Notes: generated from the letters alone by a model not told the origin. DNA of 64,000 nucleotides from Actinopolymorpha rutila (GCF_013407855.1 NZ_JACBZH010000001.1:3224001-3288000); one strand, 5' to 3'. Shown: positions 34,066 through 43,796, counted from the stretch's first letter. Translations and numbers: made by a program.

Positions 34066-34713
34066 ATCGCCACAGAGCTTCGCATCAACGAGCGGATCAG
34101 GGTTCCCGAGGTCCGGCTCGTAGGACCGAACGGCGAGCAGGTCGGCATCGTGCGCATCGAGGATGCGCTGCGGCTGGCTCAGGAAGCCGATCTCGACCTG
34201 GTCGAGGTCGCCCCGACAGCCCGTCCGCCGGTCTGCAAGCTGATGGATTTTGGGAAGTTCAAGTACGAGACCGCGCAGAAGGCCCGGGAGTCGCGACGCA
34301 ACCAGGCCCAGACGGTCATCAAGGAAATGAAGCTCCGGCCGAAGATCGATCCGCACGACTACGACACCAAGAAGGGTCACGTCGTCCGGTTCCTCCGGCA
34401 GGGAGACAAGGTCAAGATCACCATCATGTTCCGTGGCCGCGAGCAGTCGCGTCCCGAGCTGGGCTTCCGGTTGCTGCAGCGGCTGGCCGAGGACATCGCG
34501 GACCTCGGGTTCGTGGAGTCCGCGCCGCGCCAGGACGGCCGCAACATGATCATGGTCGTGACCCCCCACAAGCGAAAGTCCGAGGCGCGCGCCGACGTCG
34601 AGGCCGACAAGGCTCGACGCGCCGCCGAGCGGGAGGCCGATCGGGAAGCCGAGCGGGCCGAACGCGTCCAGCCCGCTGCGACTGCCGGCAACGTTCCCGG
34701 CGGCGAGGGCTGA
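34066..34713 (+). CDS. infC: Translation initiation factor IF-3 (AUC start)
   Basis: IF-3 binds the 30S subunit, prevents 50S joining and discriminates against non-standard start codons. The protein has 215 residues: N-domain from [19 protein letters not shown], linker with LCKL-like [16 protein letters not shown]-domain with [14 protein letters not shown] and [12 protein letters not shown], and an actinobacterial Glu/Arg/Ala-rich tail. The start is ATC at 34066, with AGGAGG five bases upstream and the conserved sequence beginning right after. No ATG or GTG fits. Rare AUU/AUC starts in infC allow IF-3 to repress its own translation. It is the first gene of infC-rpmI-rplT. Confidence 0.95.
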   Translation: MATELRINERIRVPEVRLVGPNGEQVGIVRIEDALRLAQEADLDLVEVAPTARPPVCKLMDFGKFKYETAQKARESRRNQAQTVIKEMKLRPKIDPHDYDTKKGHVVRFLRQGDKVKITIMFRGREQSRPELGFRLLQRLAEDIADLGFVESAPRQDGRNMIMVVTPHKRKSEARADVEADKARRAAEREADREAERAERVQPAATAGNVPGGEG

Positions 34714-34782
34714 CCCGGACGACCCGGACAGTTCGGGCACTTCGGGCGGGTGACCGTCCGGGTGGCCGGTCTGCCGTGACCG

Positions 34783-34820
34783 ACGCGCGGCACCGCATGA
34801 CAGACTGCGGCGCCGCGCGT
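34783..34820 (+). promoter_or_regulatory. Strong hairpin between infC and rpmI, possible L20 target
   Basis: ACGCGCGGC (34783-34791) pairs with GCCGCGCGT (34812-34820). Inside it CCGCA pairs with TGCGG around an 8-nt loop, giving 14 bp with one mismatch. In E. coli and B. subtilis, L20 binds mRNA structures at this place to repress rpmI-rplT. The position matches; sequence similarity is not demonstrable here. Confidence 0.45.
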
Positions 34821-34911
34821 GTGAACCGGCGCTGACCCGTCGCGGGGCAGCGCCAAGACAGCTGTCAGGTGTGCGCGACGCACCCCTGCACCGTCGAACC
34901 AAGGGACGACT

Positions 34912-35106
34912 ATGCCGAAGATGAAGACCCACAGCGGGGCCAAGAAGCGCTTCCGCGTCAGCGGGTCCGGGAAGCTCATTCACAAGAAGGCCAACCGGGG
35001 TCACATCATGGAGAAGAAGAACTCCAAGCGTGCCCGTCGCCTGGCCGCTCCGAGCGAGGTCGCCCCGGCCGACAGCAAGAAGGTCAAGCGGCTGCTCGGG
35101 ATCTGA
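34912..35106 (+). CDS. rpmI: Ribosomal protein L35
   Basis: This is a 64-residue, very basic protein of the 50S subunit. It begins MPKMKTHSGAKKRFRVSGSG and shows the family features KANRGHIMEKK and KRARRL, ending in VKRLLGI. The length is normal. ATG at 34912 follows AAGGGAC. It is preceded by 198 bp with a strong hairpin and followed 134 bp on by rplT, the usual order. Confidence 0.98.
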   Translation: MPKMKTHSGAKKRFRVSGSGKLIHKKANRGHIMEKKNSKRARRLAAPSEVAPADSKKVKRLLGI

Positions 35107-35192
35107 GCCGACCGTTCCGAGTCCGGCTCACCCGGTCCCACCGCACCACACGGTCCGTACGCGGACCCGTCCCAGGTCCCGATGAAGTTTTC

Positions 35193-35217
35193 CCCCGCCC
35201 GGTCGTCCGAGGCGGGG
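35193..35217 (+). promoter_or_regulatory. Hairpin just upstream of rplT
   Basis: CCCCGCC (35193-35199) pairs with GGCGGGG (35211-35217) around an 11-nt loop, ending 10 bases before the rplT ribosome site. A second hairpin GGTCCG/CGGACC lies at 35152-35167. Either could affect rplT translation or terminate part of the transcripts. Confidence 0.4.
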
Positions 35218-35240
35218 CAGTCTGAGCAAGGAGTTCGCCA

Positions 35241-35618
35241 GTGGCACGCGTGAAGCGGGCGGTCAACGCCCACAAGAAGCGTCGCGAGGTCCTCGAGAAG
35301 GCCAAGGGGTACCGCGGCCAGCGATCGCGCCTCTACCGCAAGGCGAAGGAGCAGGTCACCCACTCGCTGGTCTACTCCTACCGCGACCGCCGCGCCCGCA
35401 AGGGTGACTTCCGCCGGCTGTGGATCACCCGGATCAACGCCGCGGCCCGCCAGAACGGCATCACCTACAACCGCCTGATCCAGGGCCTGAAGGCCGCCGG
35501 GGTCGAGGTCGACCGCAAGGTCCTCGCCGACCTGGCCGTCACCGACGCCCCCGCGTTCGCGGCGCTGGTCGAGGTCGCCCGCAAGGCGCTGCCGGCCGAG
35601 ACCGAGGCCGCGGCCTGA
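35241..35618 (+). CDS. rplT: Ribosomal protein L20
   Basis: This is a 125-residue 50S protein needed early in assembly and, in other bacteria, the autoregulator of this operon. It has the full family sequence from [17 protein letters not shown] and [17 protein letters not shown] to [18 protein letters not shown], with a short Ala/Glu tail. The start is GTG at 35241 with AAGGAG at 35229-35234. Confidence 0.98.
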   Translation: MARVKRAVNAHKKRREVLEKAKGYRGQRSRLYRKAKEQVTHSLVYSYRDRRARKGDFRRLWITRINAAARQNGITYNRLIQGLKAAGVEVDRKVLADLAVTDAPAFAALVEVARKALPAETEAAA

Positions 35619-35686
35619 CGACGGCGAGGCAGGCGCCCACCGACCGCCGGGCCGACCCCGTCACCACAGCCAACTCCACACCGAAC

Positions 35687-36565
35687 GTGTCGCTCTCCAC
35701 TCGCCTGACAGGGCCCGAGCTCACCGACACCCGCTCCAGCCGGGTGACGGCGGCTCGGCGCCTGGTCAAGCGTGCCTTCCGGGCGCGCGGCCGTCAGTTC
35801 CTGGCGGAGGGTCCGCAGGCGGTGACGGAGGCGCTGGCGCTGCCCGATGTGGTCCAGGAGCTGTTCGCCACTTCGCCCGCGGCCGAACGCAACCCGGACG
35901 TGGTGGCGGCCGCCGTGGCCCGCGAGGTGCCGGTCCGGCTGGTCTCCGGTGAGGTGTTCGACTCGCTGGCGCAGACGGTCACCCCGCAGGGTGTGCTGGC
36001 GGTCTGCCGGTTCGTCGACGTGCCGTACGCCGAGGTGCTGGCCGCCCGGCCCCGGCTGGTCGCCATGCTGGCGCAGGTGCGTGACCCCGGCAACGCCGGC
36101 ACGGTCCTGCGCTGCGCGGACGCCGCCGGTGCCGACGCGGTCGTCCTGTCCGACGCGTCGGTCGACGTCTACAACCCCAAGTGCGTGCGCGCCTCGGCGG
36201 GCAGCCTGTTCCACCTGCCGGTCGCCGTGGGCGTGCCCGCCCCGGCCGGGGTGGACGGACTCCGCGAGGCGGGCGTCACGGTGCTCGCGGCCGACGGCGC
36301 CGGCGAGATGGATCTCACCGAGGCGGGTGAGCGCGGCCTGTTGTCCGGGCCGACCGCCTGGATCTTCGGCAACGAGGCGTGGGGCCTGCCCCCGGCCACC
36401 CGGGCGCTGGCCGACGCGGTGGTGCGGGTGCCGGTCTACGGCCGGGCCGAGAGCCTCAACCTCGCCACCGCCGCCGCCGTCTGCCTGTACGCCTCCGCCC
36501 AGGCCCAGCGGGCACCGGGCGGCTGCCGTTCCGGCGGGGACGAGGCTTCCCAGGGCACTACCTAG
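35687..36565 (+). CDS. SPOUT-family RNA 2'-O-methyltransferase (TrmH/SpoU type)
   Basis: This is a 292-residue S-adenosylmethionine-dependent rRNA or tRNA ribose methyltransferase. The N-terminal substrate-binding domain (SRVTAARRLVKRAFRARGRQ, FLAEGPQAV) precedes the knotted domain with motif 1 RDPGNAGTVLRCADAAGAD, motif 2 WIFGNEAWGLP and motif 3 VPVYGRAESLNLATAAAV. The start is uncertain: GTG at 35687 is closest to the domain but lacks a clear ribosome site, and CTG at 35615 overlapping the rplT stop is another option. It lies between rplT and pheS, as in many actinobacteria. The exact target nucleotide is not known. Confidence 0.9.
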   Translation: MSLSTRLTGPELTDTRSSRVTAARRLVKRAFRARGRQFLAEGPQAVTEALALPDVVQELFATSPAAERNPDVVAAAVAREVPVRLVSGEVFDSLAQTVTPQGVLAVCRFVDVPYAEVLAARPRLVAMLAQVRDPGNAGTVLRCADAAGADAVVLSDASVDVYNPKCVRASAGSLFHLPVAVGVPAPAGVDGLREAGVTVLAADGAGEMDLTEAGERGLLSGPTAWIFGNEAWGLPPATRALADAVVRVPVYGRAESLNLATAAAVCLYASAQAQRAPGGCRSGGDEASQGTT

Positions 36566-36643
36566 ACTTTCCCGGGCGTACGGCCTGGTTGCCGGTCGTA
36601 CCCCACCTCGGCGTACGACTGGATGAGGGGAACTCCGCGGAAG

Positions 36644-37753
36644 ATGTCGGGCCCGAACACCAACTACGACCCGGTCGAGGTCACACCGCTGCACGCCGAC
36701 GAGGTGGAGCGGATGCGGGCCGAGGCGGTCGCCGCGATCGAAGCCGCCACCGACCTGGACGCGCTGCGCGCCGCCCGCCTCGCCCACGCCGGCGACCGCA
36801 GCCCGCTCGCGCTGGCCAACCGGGAGATCGGCGCCCTGCCACCGCAGGCCCGCAAGGACGCCGGCATGCGCGTCGGCGCCGCCCGGCGCTCGGTCAACGA
36901 GGCACTGACGGCCCGCCAGGCCGAGCTCGAGGAAGAGCGCGAGGCCCGGATCCTGGTCGAGGAGGCCGTCGACGTCACCGTTCCCTGGGACGTCGAGCCG
37001 CGCGGCGCCCGGCACCCGCTGACCACCACCCAGGAGTTCGTCGCCGACGTGTTCGTGGCGATGGGCTGGGAGGTCGTCGAGGGTCCCGAGCTCGAGGCCG
37101 AGTGGCTCAACTTCGACGCCCTGAACATCCCGCCGGACCACCCGGCGCGCACCACGATGGACACGTTCTTCGTCGACCCGCCCGAGGCCGGGCTGGTGCT
37201 GCGCACGCACACCTCGCCGGCCCAGGCCCGGACGATGCTCACCCGCACGCCGCCCATCTACGTCGTGGCGCCGGGCCGGGTCTACCGCACCGACGAACTC
37301 GACGCCACGCACACGCCGGTCTTCCACCAGGTCGAGGGCCTGGTCGTCGACGAGGGCATCACGATGGCGCACCTGAAGGGCACGCTCGACCACTTCGCCG
37401 AGGCGATGTTCGGGCCGGGCCTCTCCACCCGGCTGCGCCCCTACTACTTCCCGTTCACCGAGCCGAGTGCCGAGCTCGACCTGCAGTGCTTCGTCTGCCG
37501 GGGCGAGTCGGTCGGCAACCCCGACCGTCCCTGCCGCACCTGCTCCAGCGAGGGCTGGATCGAGTGGGGCGGCTGCGGCATCGTCAACCCGCGGGTTCTC
37601 ACCGCGTGCGGCGTGGACGCCGAGCGCTACTCCGGTTTCGCGTTCGGCATGGGCATCGAGCGGACGATGATGTTCCGCAACGGCATCGAGGACATGCGCG
37701 ACATGGTGGAGGGTGACGTGCGGTTCACCCGTCCGTTCGGAGGGGAGATCTGA
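36644..37753 (+). CDS. pheS: Phenylalanine-tRNA ligase alpha subunit
   Basis: This is the catalytic subunit of the (alpha-beta)2 class II synthetase charging tRNA-Phe. The 369 residues include the N-terminal coiled coil, motif 1 region [14 protein letters not shown], motif 2 [23 protein letters not shown] and motif 3 [13 protein letters not shown] Cys-rich insertion (CFVCRG...CRTC...GGCG) is as in other actinobacterial PheS. ATG at 36644 was chosen over 36623 because homologues start MSGPN. TAGACT at 36563-36568, overlapping the preceding stop, may be a -10. I see no T-box or Phe-rich leader peptide. Confidence 0.97.
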   Translation: MSGPNTNYDPVEVTPLHADEVERMRAEAVAAIEAATDLDALRAARLAHAGDRSPLALANREIGALPPQARKDAGMRVGAARRSVNEALTARQAELEEEREARILVEEAVDVTVPWDVEPRGARHPLTTTQEFVADVFVAMGWEVVEGPELEAEWLNFDALNIPPDHPARTTMDTFFVDPPEAGLVLRTHTSPAQARTMLTRTPPIYVVAPGRVYRTDELDATHTPVFHQVEGLVVDEGITMAHLKGTLDHFAEAMFGPGLSTRLRPYYFPFTEPSAELDLQCFVCRGESVGNPDRPCRTCSSEGWIEWGGCGIVNPRVLTACGVDAERYSGFAFGMGIERTMMFRNGIEDMRDMVEGDVRFTRPFGGEI

Positions 37754-40230
37754 TGCGGGTCCCGATGTCGTGGCTGCGCGAGCACGTCGACCTGCCCGCC
37801 GGGGTGAGCGCCCGCGAGGTCGCCGACGCGCTGATCCGGGCCGGCTTGGAGGTCGAGTCCGTCGAGCCGATCGGCGGCGACGTGAAGGGCCCCCTGACGG
37901 TGGGCCGGGTGCTGGAGTACGCCGAGGAGCCGCAGAAGAACGGCAAGACGATCCGCTGGTGCCGGGTCGACGTCGGCGAGGGCGAGCCGCGCGGCATCGT
38001 CTGCGGCGCGCGCAACTTCGCGGTCGGCGACCTGGTGGTGGTGGCGCTTCCGGGCACCACGCTGCCGGGCGACTTCACCATCACCGCGCGCAAGACGTAC
38101 GGCCACGTCTCCGACGGGATGATCTGCTCGGCCAGCGAGCTCGGCGTCGGCGACGACCACGACGGCATCATGGTGCTCGACCCGGCCGAGGGCGCACCGG
38201 GCGACGACGCCGCGCCGATCCTGCACCTGCGCGACGACGTGCTCGACATCGCCGTCACGCCCGACCGCGGCTACACCATGTCGGTCCGCGGTGTCGCCCG
38301 TGAGGCGGCGACCGCGTTCGGGGTGGCCTTCTCCGACCCGGTGCACACCGACCTGTCGGTACGCGCCTCCGACGCCGGGTATCCGGTGCGGGTCGAGGAT
38401 CCGGCCGGCTGTTCGGTGTTCGCGGCGGTGACCGTACGCGGCTTCGACGCCGCGGCACCCAGCCCGCGCTGGCTGGCCCGGCGGGTACAGCTCGCCGGCA
38501 TGCGCCCGATCTCCGCGGCCGTCGACGTCACCAACTACGTCATGCTCGAACTCGGCCAGCCCATCCACGGTTACGACCGCTCCCGGCTGGCCGGGCCGAT
38601 CGTGGTCCGCCGGGCCGAGGCGGGGGAGAAGCTGCAGACCCTCGACGGCGCGACCCGTGAACTCGACCCCGAGGACCTCCTGATCACCGACGACTCCGGG
38701 CCGATCGGCCTGGCCGGGGTGATGGGCGGGGCGACCACCGAACTGTCCGGGGACACCCACGACGTGGTGATCGAGGCGGCTCACTTCGACGCGGTCGCTG
38801 TCGCCCGCACGTCCCGGCGGCACCGGCTGTCCAGCGAGGCGTCCAAGCGCTTCGAGCGGGGTGTCGCCCCTGGGATGCAGGCGTACGCCGCGCAGCGGGT
38901 GGCCGAGCTGCTGGTTGCCGTCGGCGGCGGGCAGGTCGAACACGACGCGACCCTGCTGGGCACGCCGCTCGCGCCGCCTCGGGTCACGCTGCCGGCCGAC
39001 CACCCCGCGCGGGTGGCGGGGTACGCGATTCCCGCCGACACCACGGTGCGCCGGCTGCGCGAGGTGGGCTGCGAGGTCGAGGGCGCGGGCGAGGTGCTGG
39101 TCGTGACACCACCGTCGTGGCGGCCGGACCTCACCGACCCGAACGACTTCGCCGAGGAGGTCATCCGCCTCGAGGGGTACGACGCGGTGCCGAGCGTGCT
39201 TCCGGTAGCGCCGCCGGGACTGGGGCTGACCGCCGACCAGCGGCTGCGGCGCGGCGTCGGCCGGCTGCTCGCCGGAGCGGGATACGCCGAGGTGCTCGCG
39301 TACCCCTTCCTGGGTGAGGCCGACCTCGACCGGCTTCGGCTGCCCGCCGACGACGCCCGCCGCCGGGCGCTCGCGCTGGCCAACCCGCTGTCGGAGGAGG
39401 AGCCGCTGTTGCGCACAACGCTGCTCCCCGGGCTGCTGGCGATCGCCCGGCGCAACGTCGGGCGGGGTACGACCGACCTGGCGCTGTTCGAGCTCGGCGC
39501 GGTGTTCCGCCCGCGTCCGGACGCGACCCCCGCGCCCCGGCTGCCGGTCGACCGCCGCCCGGCCGACGAACAGCTCGCCGCCCTGAACGCCGCGCTGCCC
39601 GACCAGCCCCGCCGGGTAGCGGTCGTGCTCACCGGCGACCGTGCACCGGCCGGCTGGTGGGGCCCCGCGCGCCCCGCCGGGTGGGCCGACGCGATCGAGG
39701 CCGCCCGAACCGTCGCCCTCGCCGCCGGCGTCGAGCTGACCGTGCGCGCGGACGACCACGCACCCTGGCACCCCGGCCGCTGCGCCGCGCTGTACGCCGG
39801 CGACACGCTGGTCGGGCACGCGGGCGAGCTGCACCCGAAGGTCGCCGAGGCGTACGGCCTGCCGGCCCGGGCCGCGGCGATGGAGCTGGAGATCGACCGG
39901 CTGCCGGGGGAGCGGGCGACGGTCACCGCGCCGAGCATCTCCGCCTACCCGCCGGCCAAGGAGGACGTCGCCCTGGTGGTGGACGCCGCCGTGCCGGTCG
40001 CCGAGGTCGCCGCCGCGCTGCGCGAGGGCGCGGGCCCGCTGGTCGAGTCCGTCCGGCTGTTCGACGTCTACACCGGTGAGCAGATCGCGGCGGGCACGAA
40101 GTCGCTGGCGTTCGCGCTGCGGTTCCGGGCGCCCGACCGCACCCTCACCGAGGCGGAGGTGGGCGCCGCCAAGCAGGGCGCCGTCGACGAGGCCGCCCGG
40201 CGTACCGGCGCGGTGCAACGCGGCGCCTGA
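37753..40230 (+). CDS. pheT: Phenylalanine-tRNA ligase beta subunit
   Basis: This is an 825-residue beta subunit providing tRNA binding and editing. In order: N-terminal [19 protein letters not shown]-like tRNA-binding domain (residues about 40-150), B3/B4 editing domain ([22 protein letters not shown]), B5 domain, the catalytic-like core ([33 protein letters not shown]), and the C-terminal ferredoxin-like anticodon domain ([28 protein letters not shown]). Its ATG shares one base with the pheS stop, so the subunits are translationally coupled. Confidence 0.97.
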   Translation: MRVPMSWLREHVDLPAGVSAREVADALIRAGLEVESVEPIGGDVKGPLTVGRVLEYAEEPQKNGKTIRWCRVDVGEGEPRGIVCGARNFAVGDLVVVALPGTTLPGDFTITARKTYGHVSDGMICSASELGVGDDHDGIMVLDPAEGAPGDDAAPILHLRDDVLDIAVTPDRGYTMSVRGVAREAATAFGVAFSDPVHTDLSVRASDAGYPVRVEDPAGCSVFAAVTVRGFDAAAPSPRWLARRVQLAGMRPISAAVDVTNYVMLELGQPIHGYDRSRLAGPIVVRRAEAGEKLQTLDGATRELDPEDLLITDDSGPIGLAGVMGGATTELSGDTHDVVIEAAHFDAVAVARTSRRHRLSSEASKRFERGVAPGMQAYAAQRVAELLVAVGGGQVEHDATLLGTPLAPPRVTLPADHPARVAGYAIPADTTVRRLREVGCEVEGAGEVLVVTPPSWRPDLTDPNDFAEEVIRLEGYDAVPSVLPVAPPGLGLTADQRLRRGVGRLLAGAGYAEVLAYPFLGEADLDRLRLPADDARRRALALANPLSEEEPLLRTTLLPGLLAIARRNVGRGTTDLALFELGAVFRPRPDATPAPRLPVDRRPADEQLAALNAALPDQPRRVAVVLTGDRAPAGWWGPARPAGWADAIEAARTVALAAGVELTVRADDHAPWHPGRCAALYAGDTLVGHAGELHPKVAEAYGLPARAAAMELEIDRLPGERATVTAPSISAYPPAKEDVALVVDAAVPVAEVAAALREGAGPLVESVRLFDVYTGEQIAAGTKSLAFALRFRAPDRTLTEAEVGAAKQGAVDEAARRTGAVQRGA

Positions 40231-40288
40231 GCAGGGGCGGACCGACCGACAGACCCTGAGCACGTACGACGGAAAGGATCCGCCGCCG

Positions 40289-41122
40289 ATGCCCGAGCAC
40301 GCACCAGACACCCGGACCGAAAGCCGCGTCGCCCTGGTCACCGGTGCCACCCGGGGGATCGGGCGGGAGGTCGCGCTGGCGCTCGCCCGGTCCGGGCTCG
40401 CCGTGGGGGTGACCGCGCGGTCGGCGAAGCCGCTAGAGGAGGTCCGCGAGGAGTGCCTCGCCGCCGGGGCCCCGGCCGCGGCGGTGGCGGCCGCGGACGT
40501 CACCCGACCGCCCCACGTCACCGCCGCCGTCGAGCGGATCAGCTCCGAGCTCGGGCCGGTCGACCTGCTGGTCAACAACGCCGGCCGGATCGAGTCCGCC
40601 GAGGTGCCGGTGTGGGAGTCCGACCCCGACGAGTGGATGTCGGTCGTGGAGACCGACCTGTTCGGGCCGTACCTCTTCTGTCGTGCCGTACTCCCCGCCA
40701 TGGTCGAGGCCGGCCACGGCCGGGTCGTCAACGTCACCTCGGGCGCCGCGGTGCGTGACAGCGCGATCTACTCCGCGTACGGCGCCGCCAAGACCGGCCT
40801 GCTCCGGCTCACCGGTTCGATCGTGGCCGCCGGGGCGGACGCCGGCATCACCGCGTTCGACCTGTCGCCGGGGCATGTCGCGACCGACATGACCCGATCC
40901 ATGGCGATGCACGACGACCGGACGTCGTGGACGCCGGTGGAGGAGTTCACCGACCTGGTGGTCGCGGCGGCGAAGGGACGGCTGGACCCGCTGTCCGGGC
41001 GCTACCTGCGCGCCGGCACGGACAACCTCGACGACCTGCTCGCGGCGGCCGGCGACCTCGCCCGAGCTGACGCGCGCACCCTGCGGCTGCGCCCCTACGG
41101 CACCGACGATCCGCTGGCCTGA
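40289..41122 (+). CDS. Short-chain dehydrogenase/reductase
   Basis: This is a 277-residue classical SDR. The cofactor motif is TGATRGIG (residues about 16-23), then LLVNNAGR, the catalytic Ser in VNVTSGAAV and YxxxK as YSAYGAAK. Gly-rich and acidic positions fit NADP(H) preference (Arg after TGAT), but this is weak evidence. ATG at 40289 follows GGAAAGGA. It lies alone between pheT and the MBL/Rieske gene, with no clear pathway partner. The substrate is unknown. Confidence 0.88.
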   Translation: MPEHAPDTRTESRVALVTGATRGIGREVALALARSGLAVGVTARSAKPLEEVREECLAAGAPAAAVAAADVTRPPHVTAAVERISSELGPVDLLVNNAGRIESAEVPVWESDPDEWMSVVETDLFGPYLFCRAVLPAMVEAGHGRVVNVTSGAAVRDSAIYSAYGAAKTGLLRLTGSIVAAGADAGITAFDLSPGHVATDMTRSMAMHDDRTSWTPVEEFTDLVVAAAKGRLDPLSGRYLRAGTDNLDDLLAAAGDLARADARTLRLRPYGTDDPLA

Positions 41123-41311
41123 GCACCACCCGCCTGGATTTCGACCGACCAAACCACCTCCGCGCCGGGCTTGAAATGAGGGACTTCTCATCAACGCGAG
41201 GCGGCCGGACGCGGCCGAGTTGTGATCGCCACTAATCCCCGGTAGTCGATCGGGGGTGCCGGTACTTTCTGAGAAGCACCTCATCCATGGGAGACCAGCG
41301 GGGGAGTTCTC

Positions 41312-42886
41312 ATGAAGGTCACCTCGGTCGGGCATGCCGGTTTCTACTTCGAGACCGCGGCGGGCACGGTTCTGTGCGACCCGTGGGTCAATCCCGCGTA
41401 CTTCGCCTCCTGGTTTCCGTTCCCGGACAACTCCGGCCTGGACTGGGCCGCGTTCCGCAACCCCGACTACCTCTACGTCTCCCATCTGCACCGGGACCAC
41501 TTCGACCCCGACCACCTGCGCGAGGGTGTCTCCCACGACACGACGGTGCTGCTTCCGGACTACCGCACCCCGGACCTCGAGGACACCCTGCGCGGTATCG
41601 GCTTCAGCCGGTTCGTGACGGTGCCGAGCGGGCAGCCGGTCGAGCTCGACAGCGGCCTGCGGGTGATGATCGTGGCGCTCACCTCGCCCAGCGACGGCCC
41701 GATCGGCGACTCCGCGCTGGCGCTGGACGACGGCACGGCGCGCATTCTCAACCAGAACGACGCCAAGCCGGGCAGCCTGGAACAGCTGCGCGCGTTCGGC
41801 CCCTACGACGTGCACTTCCTGCAGTTCTCCGGCGCCAACTGGTGGCCGATGGTCTACGACCTGTCCGACGCGGCGAAGGTCGCCTTCGGCACCAGCAAGC
41901 GCGCCAACGGGCTCGCCCGGGCGTTCCGCTACGTCGAGGAGGTCGACGCCAGGTACGTCGTCCCCTGCGCCGGCCCGGCGGCGTTCCTGGACGCGGAGCT
42001 GATGGCGTACAACGACCTCGACGACTCACCGGCCAACCCGTTCCCCGACCACCCGGCGTTCGTGGAGTACATGCACGAGCAGGGCCGCGACAACGCGAAG
42101 CTGATGGTCCCGGGCAGCGTGCTGACCATCATCGACGGCAAGGTCGACGTGGTGCACCCGGGCGAGGACGCGTTCCGGCCCTACCACGAGAAGGCGAAGT
42201 ACCTCCGTGCCTACGCCGAGCGCCGGCGCGCCCAGATCGAGGCGGAGAAGGCCTCCTGGCCGGCACCGGGGATCGATTTCCTGCCCGCGCTCAAGGAGTG
42301 GTTCGAGCCGCTGCTGGCGATGGCCGACCACATGTGTGCCGGTGTGGGCGCGATGCTGCTGCTGGAGATCGGTGACCACACCCAGCTCGTGGTCGACTTC
42401 GTCGAGCGGGAGGTGCGGCCGTGGGCGGGCGAGCGCTGCCGCTACCGCTTCCGGTTCGCCCAGCCGATGGTCGAACGACTGATCGCCGACCACGAGATCG
42501 ACTGGGTGAACAGCCTGTTCCTCAGCATGCGGTTCGGTGCCGCCCGGGTCGGCCCGTACAACGAGTTCGTCTACACGTTCTTCAAGTGCCTCTCTCCCGA
42601 ACGCATGGCCTACGCCGAGCAGTGGTACGCCACGCAGGAGGACGAGCTGGAGGAGATCCAGCTCGGCGGCTGGCTGGTGCAGCGCACCTGCCCGCACCGG
42701 CAGGCCGACCTCGGGTACTTCGGCGAGGTGGAGGGCGACACGCTGCGCTGCTCCATGCACGGGTACGAGTTCGACCTTCGGTCGGGCAGGTGCCTGACCG
42801 CGAGCGACCGGCCCATCCGGGCGCGGCGGGCCGCGCCGGACGCCGACCCACTGCACGACGAACGCCACGAGGTGCCGGAGGACTGA
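41312..42886 (+). CDS. Metallo-beta-lactamase fold hydrolase fused to a C-terminal Rieske [2Fe-2S] domain
   Basis: This is a 524-residue two-domain protein. The N-terminal half is a UlaG/CMP-Neu5Ac-hydroxylase-like metallo-beta-lactamase domain with SHLHRDHFD (His58, His60, Asp62, His63) and further conserved LNQNDAK and QFSGANWWPM. A linker of about 170 residues follows. The C-terminal Rieske cluster motif is CPH...CSMH (Cys460, His462, Cys480, His483). CMP-N-acetylneuraminate hydroxylase combines the same two modules but with the Rieske domain first. ATG at 41312 has GGGGGAG upstream. No ferredoxin reductase or sialic-acid gene is near. An iron-dependent oxygenase or hydrolase receiving electrons from its own Rieske centre is an inference. 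Confidence 0.85.
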   Translation: MKVTSVGHAGFYFETAAGTVLCDPWVNPAYFASWFPFPDNSGLDWAAFRNPDYLYVSHLHRDHFDPDHLREGVSHDTTVLLPDYRTPDLEDTLRGIGFSRFVTVPSGQPVELDSGLRVMIVALTSPSDGPIGDSALALDDGTARILNQNDAKPGSLEQLRAFGPYDVHFLQFSGANWWPMVYDLSDAAKVAFGTSKRANGLARAFRYVEEVDARYVVPCAGPAAFLDAELMAYNDLDDSPANPFPDHPAFVEYMHEQGRDNAKLMVPGSVLTIIDGKVDVVHPGEDAFRPYHEKAKYLRAYAERRRAQIEAEKASWPAPGIDFLPALKEWFEPLLAMADHMCAGVGAMLLLEIGDHTQLVVDFVEREVRPWAGERCRYRFRFAQPMVERLIADHEIDWVNSLFLSMRFGAARVGPYNEFVYTFFKCLSPERMAYAEQWYATQEDELEEIQLGGWLVQRTCPHRQADLGYFGEVEGDTLRCSMHGYEFDLRSGRCLTASDRPIRARRAAPDADPLHDERHEVPED

Positions 42887-42977
42887 CCGGCCCACACCAC
42901 ACCTACCGGCCCCGGAACGACCGGACTCCCCGGCACCTCCTCAGGGTCCACTCAGCCCGGCGGGCTACGGTCGCGCC

Positions 42978-43724
42978 ATGGCGGCAGCGGACGACCTCGG
43001 TCAGGTGTGGCAGGACGTGCTGGGCACCCAGCCACGGCTGTCCGACACCGCGCTGCTCGCCTGCGCCGCGGTCGCCCTGGTGGCGGTCTGGGTCCGCCGG
43101 GCGTGGCGGGTGACCCGGCAGGTGGTCACCATCGCGCACGAGGGCGGGCACGCGCTGGTCGCGCTGCTGGTCGGCCGCCGGCTGGCCGGGATCCGGCTGC
43201 ACTCGGATACCTCCGGGGTCACGGTGTCGCGGGGGCGCCCGACCGGGCCCGGCATGGTGGCCACCGCGGCCGCGGGCTACCTCGCGCCGTCGGTGCTCGG
43301 ACTGGTGTACGCCGCCATGCTCGCCGCCGGCCGGATCACCGCCCTGTTGTGGCTCAGCGTCGCGTTGCTGGCCGTGATGCTGGTGGCGATCCGCAACGCC
43401 TACGGCGTGGTCGCCGTGCTGGTGACCGGCCTCGGCCTGTTCGTGGTGTCGTGGTACGCCCCGGCGCGCCCGCAGGCCCTCGTGGCCGGTGCGTTCACGT
43501 GGTTCCTGCTGCTGGCGGCCTTCCGCCCGCTGGCCGAGCTTCAGCGCAAGCGCGCCACCGGGCGGGCACGGGACTCAGACGTGGACCAGTTGGCCCGGCT
43601 CACCCGGGTGCCGGCCGGGATGTGGGTCGCGACGTTCGCACTGGTGGCGGCAGGGGCGCTGGCACTCGCCGCCACCTGGCTGCTCCCGCTGGCGTCCGTA
43701 CGCGCCTTCGCCACCGGCGGCTGA
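42978..43724 (+). CDS. M50-family integral membrane metalloprotease-like protein
   Basis: This is a 248-residue membrane protein with about six hydrophobic segments. The zinc motif HEGGH (His54, Glu55, His58) lies in the first helix pair, as in the M50B (spoIVFB/site-2 protease) branch common in actinobacteria. A second conserved region, AAGYLAPSVLGLVYA, follows. The usual third ligand Asp motif (NxxPxxxxDGG) is not clearly recognisable, so activity is not certain. ATG at 42978 is preceded by TACGGT and exactly six bases, with no ribosome site, suggesting a leaderless mRNA. Neighbours give no substrate clue. Confidence 0.82.
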   Translation: MAAADDLGQVWQDVLGTQPRLSDTALLACAAVALVAVWVRRAWRVTRQVVTIAHEGGHALVALLVGRRLAGIRLHSDTSGVTVSRGRPTGPGMVATAAAGYLAPSVLGLVYAAMLAAGRITALLWLSVALLAVMLVAIRNAYGVVAVLVTGLGLFVVSWYAPARPQALVAGAFTWFLLLAAFRPLAELQRKRATGRARDSDVDQLARLTRVPAGMWVATFALVAAGALALAATWLLPLASVRAFATGG

Positions 43725-43751
43725 CCGCGCCGCGAGGGCCGTAGGTCTTTC

Positions 43752-43769
43752 ACGTCCAGTTGTGGACGT
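43752..43769. terminator. Hairpin after the M50 gene
   Basis: ACGTCCA (43752-43758) pairs with TGGACGT (43763-43769) around GTTG, 27 bp after the M50 stop. No T-tract follows. It could be a weak terminator or an operator; GGACGTA recurs at 43785-43791. Confidence 0.4.
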
Positions 43770-43796
43770 ATGGCGGTAGGCAAACGGACGTAACTG

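Noticed and set aside
36566..36643. T-box or Phe-rich attenuator before pheS
   Set aside because: The gap is only 78 bases, with no T-box core and no Phe-codon run.
41176..41276. Inverted repeats CTTCTCA/TGAGAAG and ATGAG/CTCAT before the MBL-Rieske gene
   Set aside because: Arms are short and 80 bp apart, or only 5 bp; not enough to call a riboswitch or operator.
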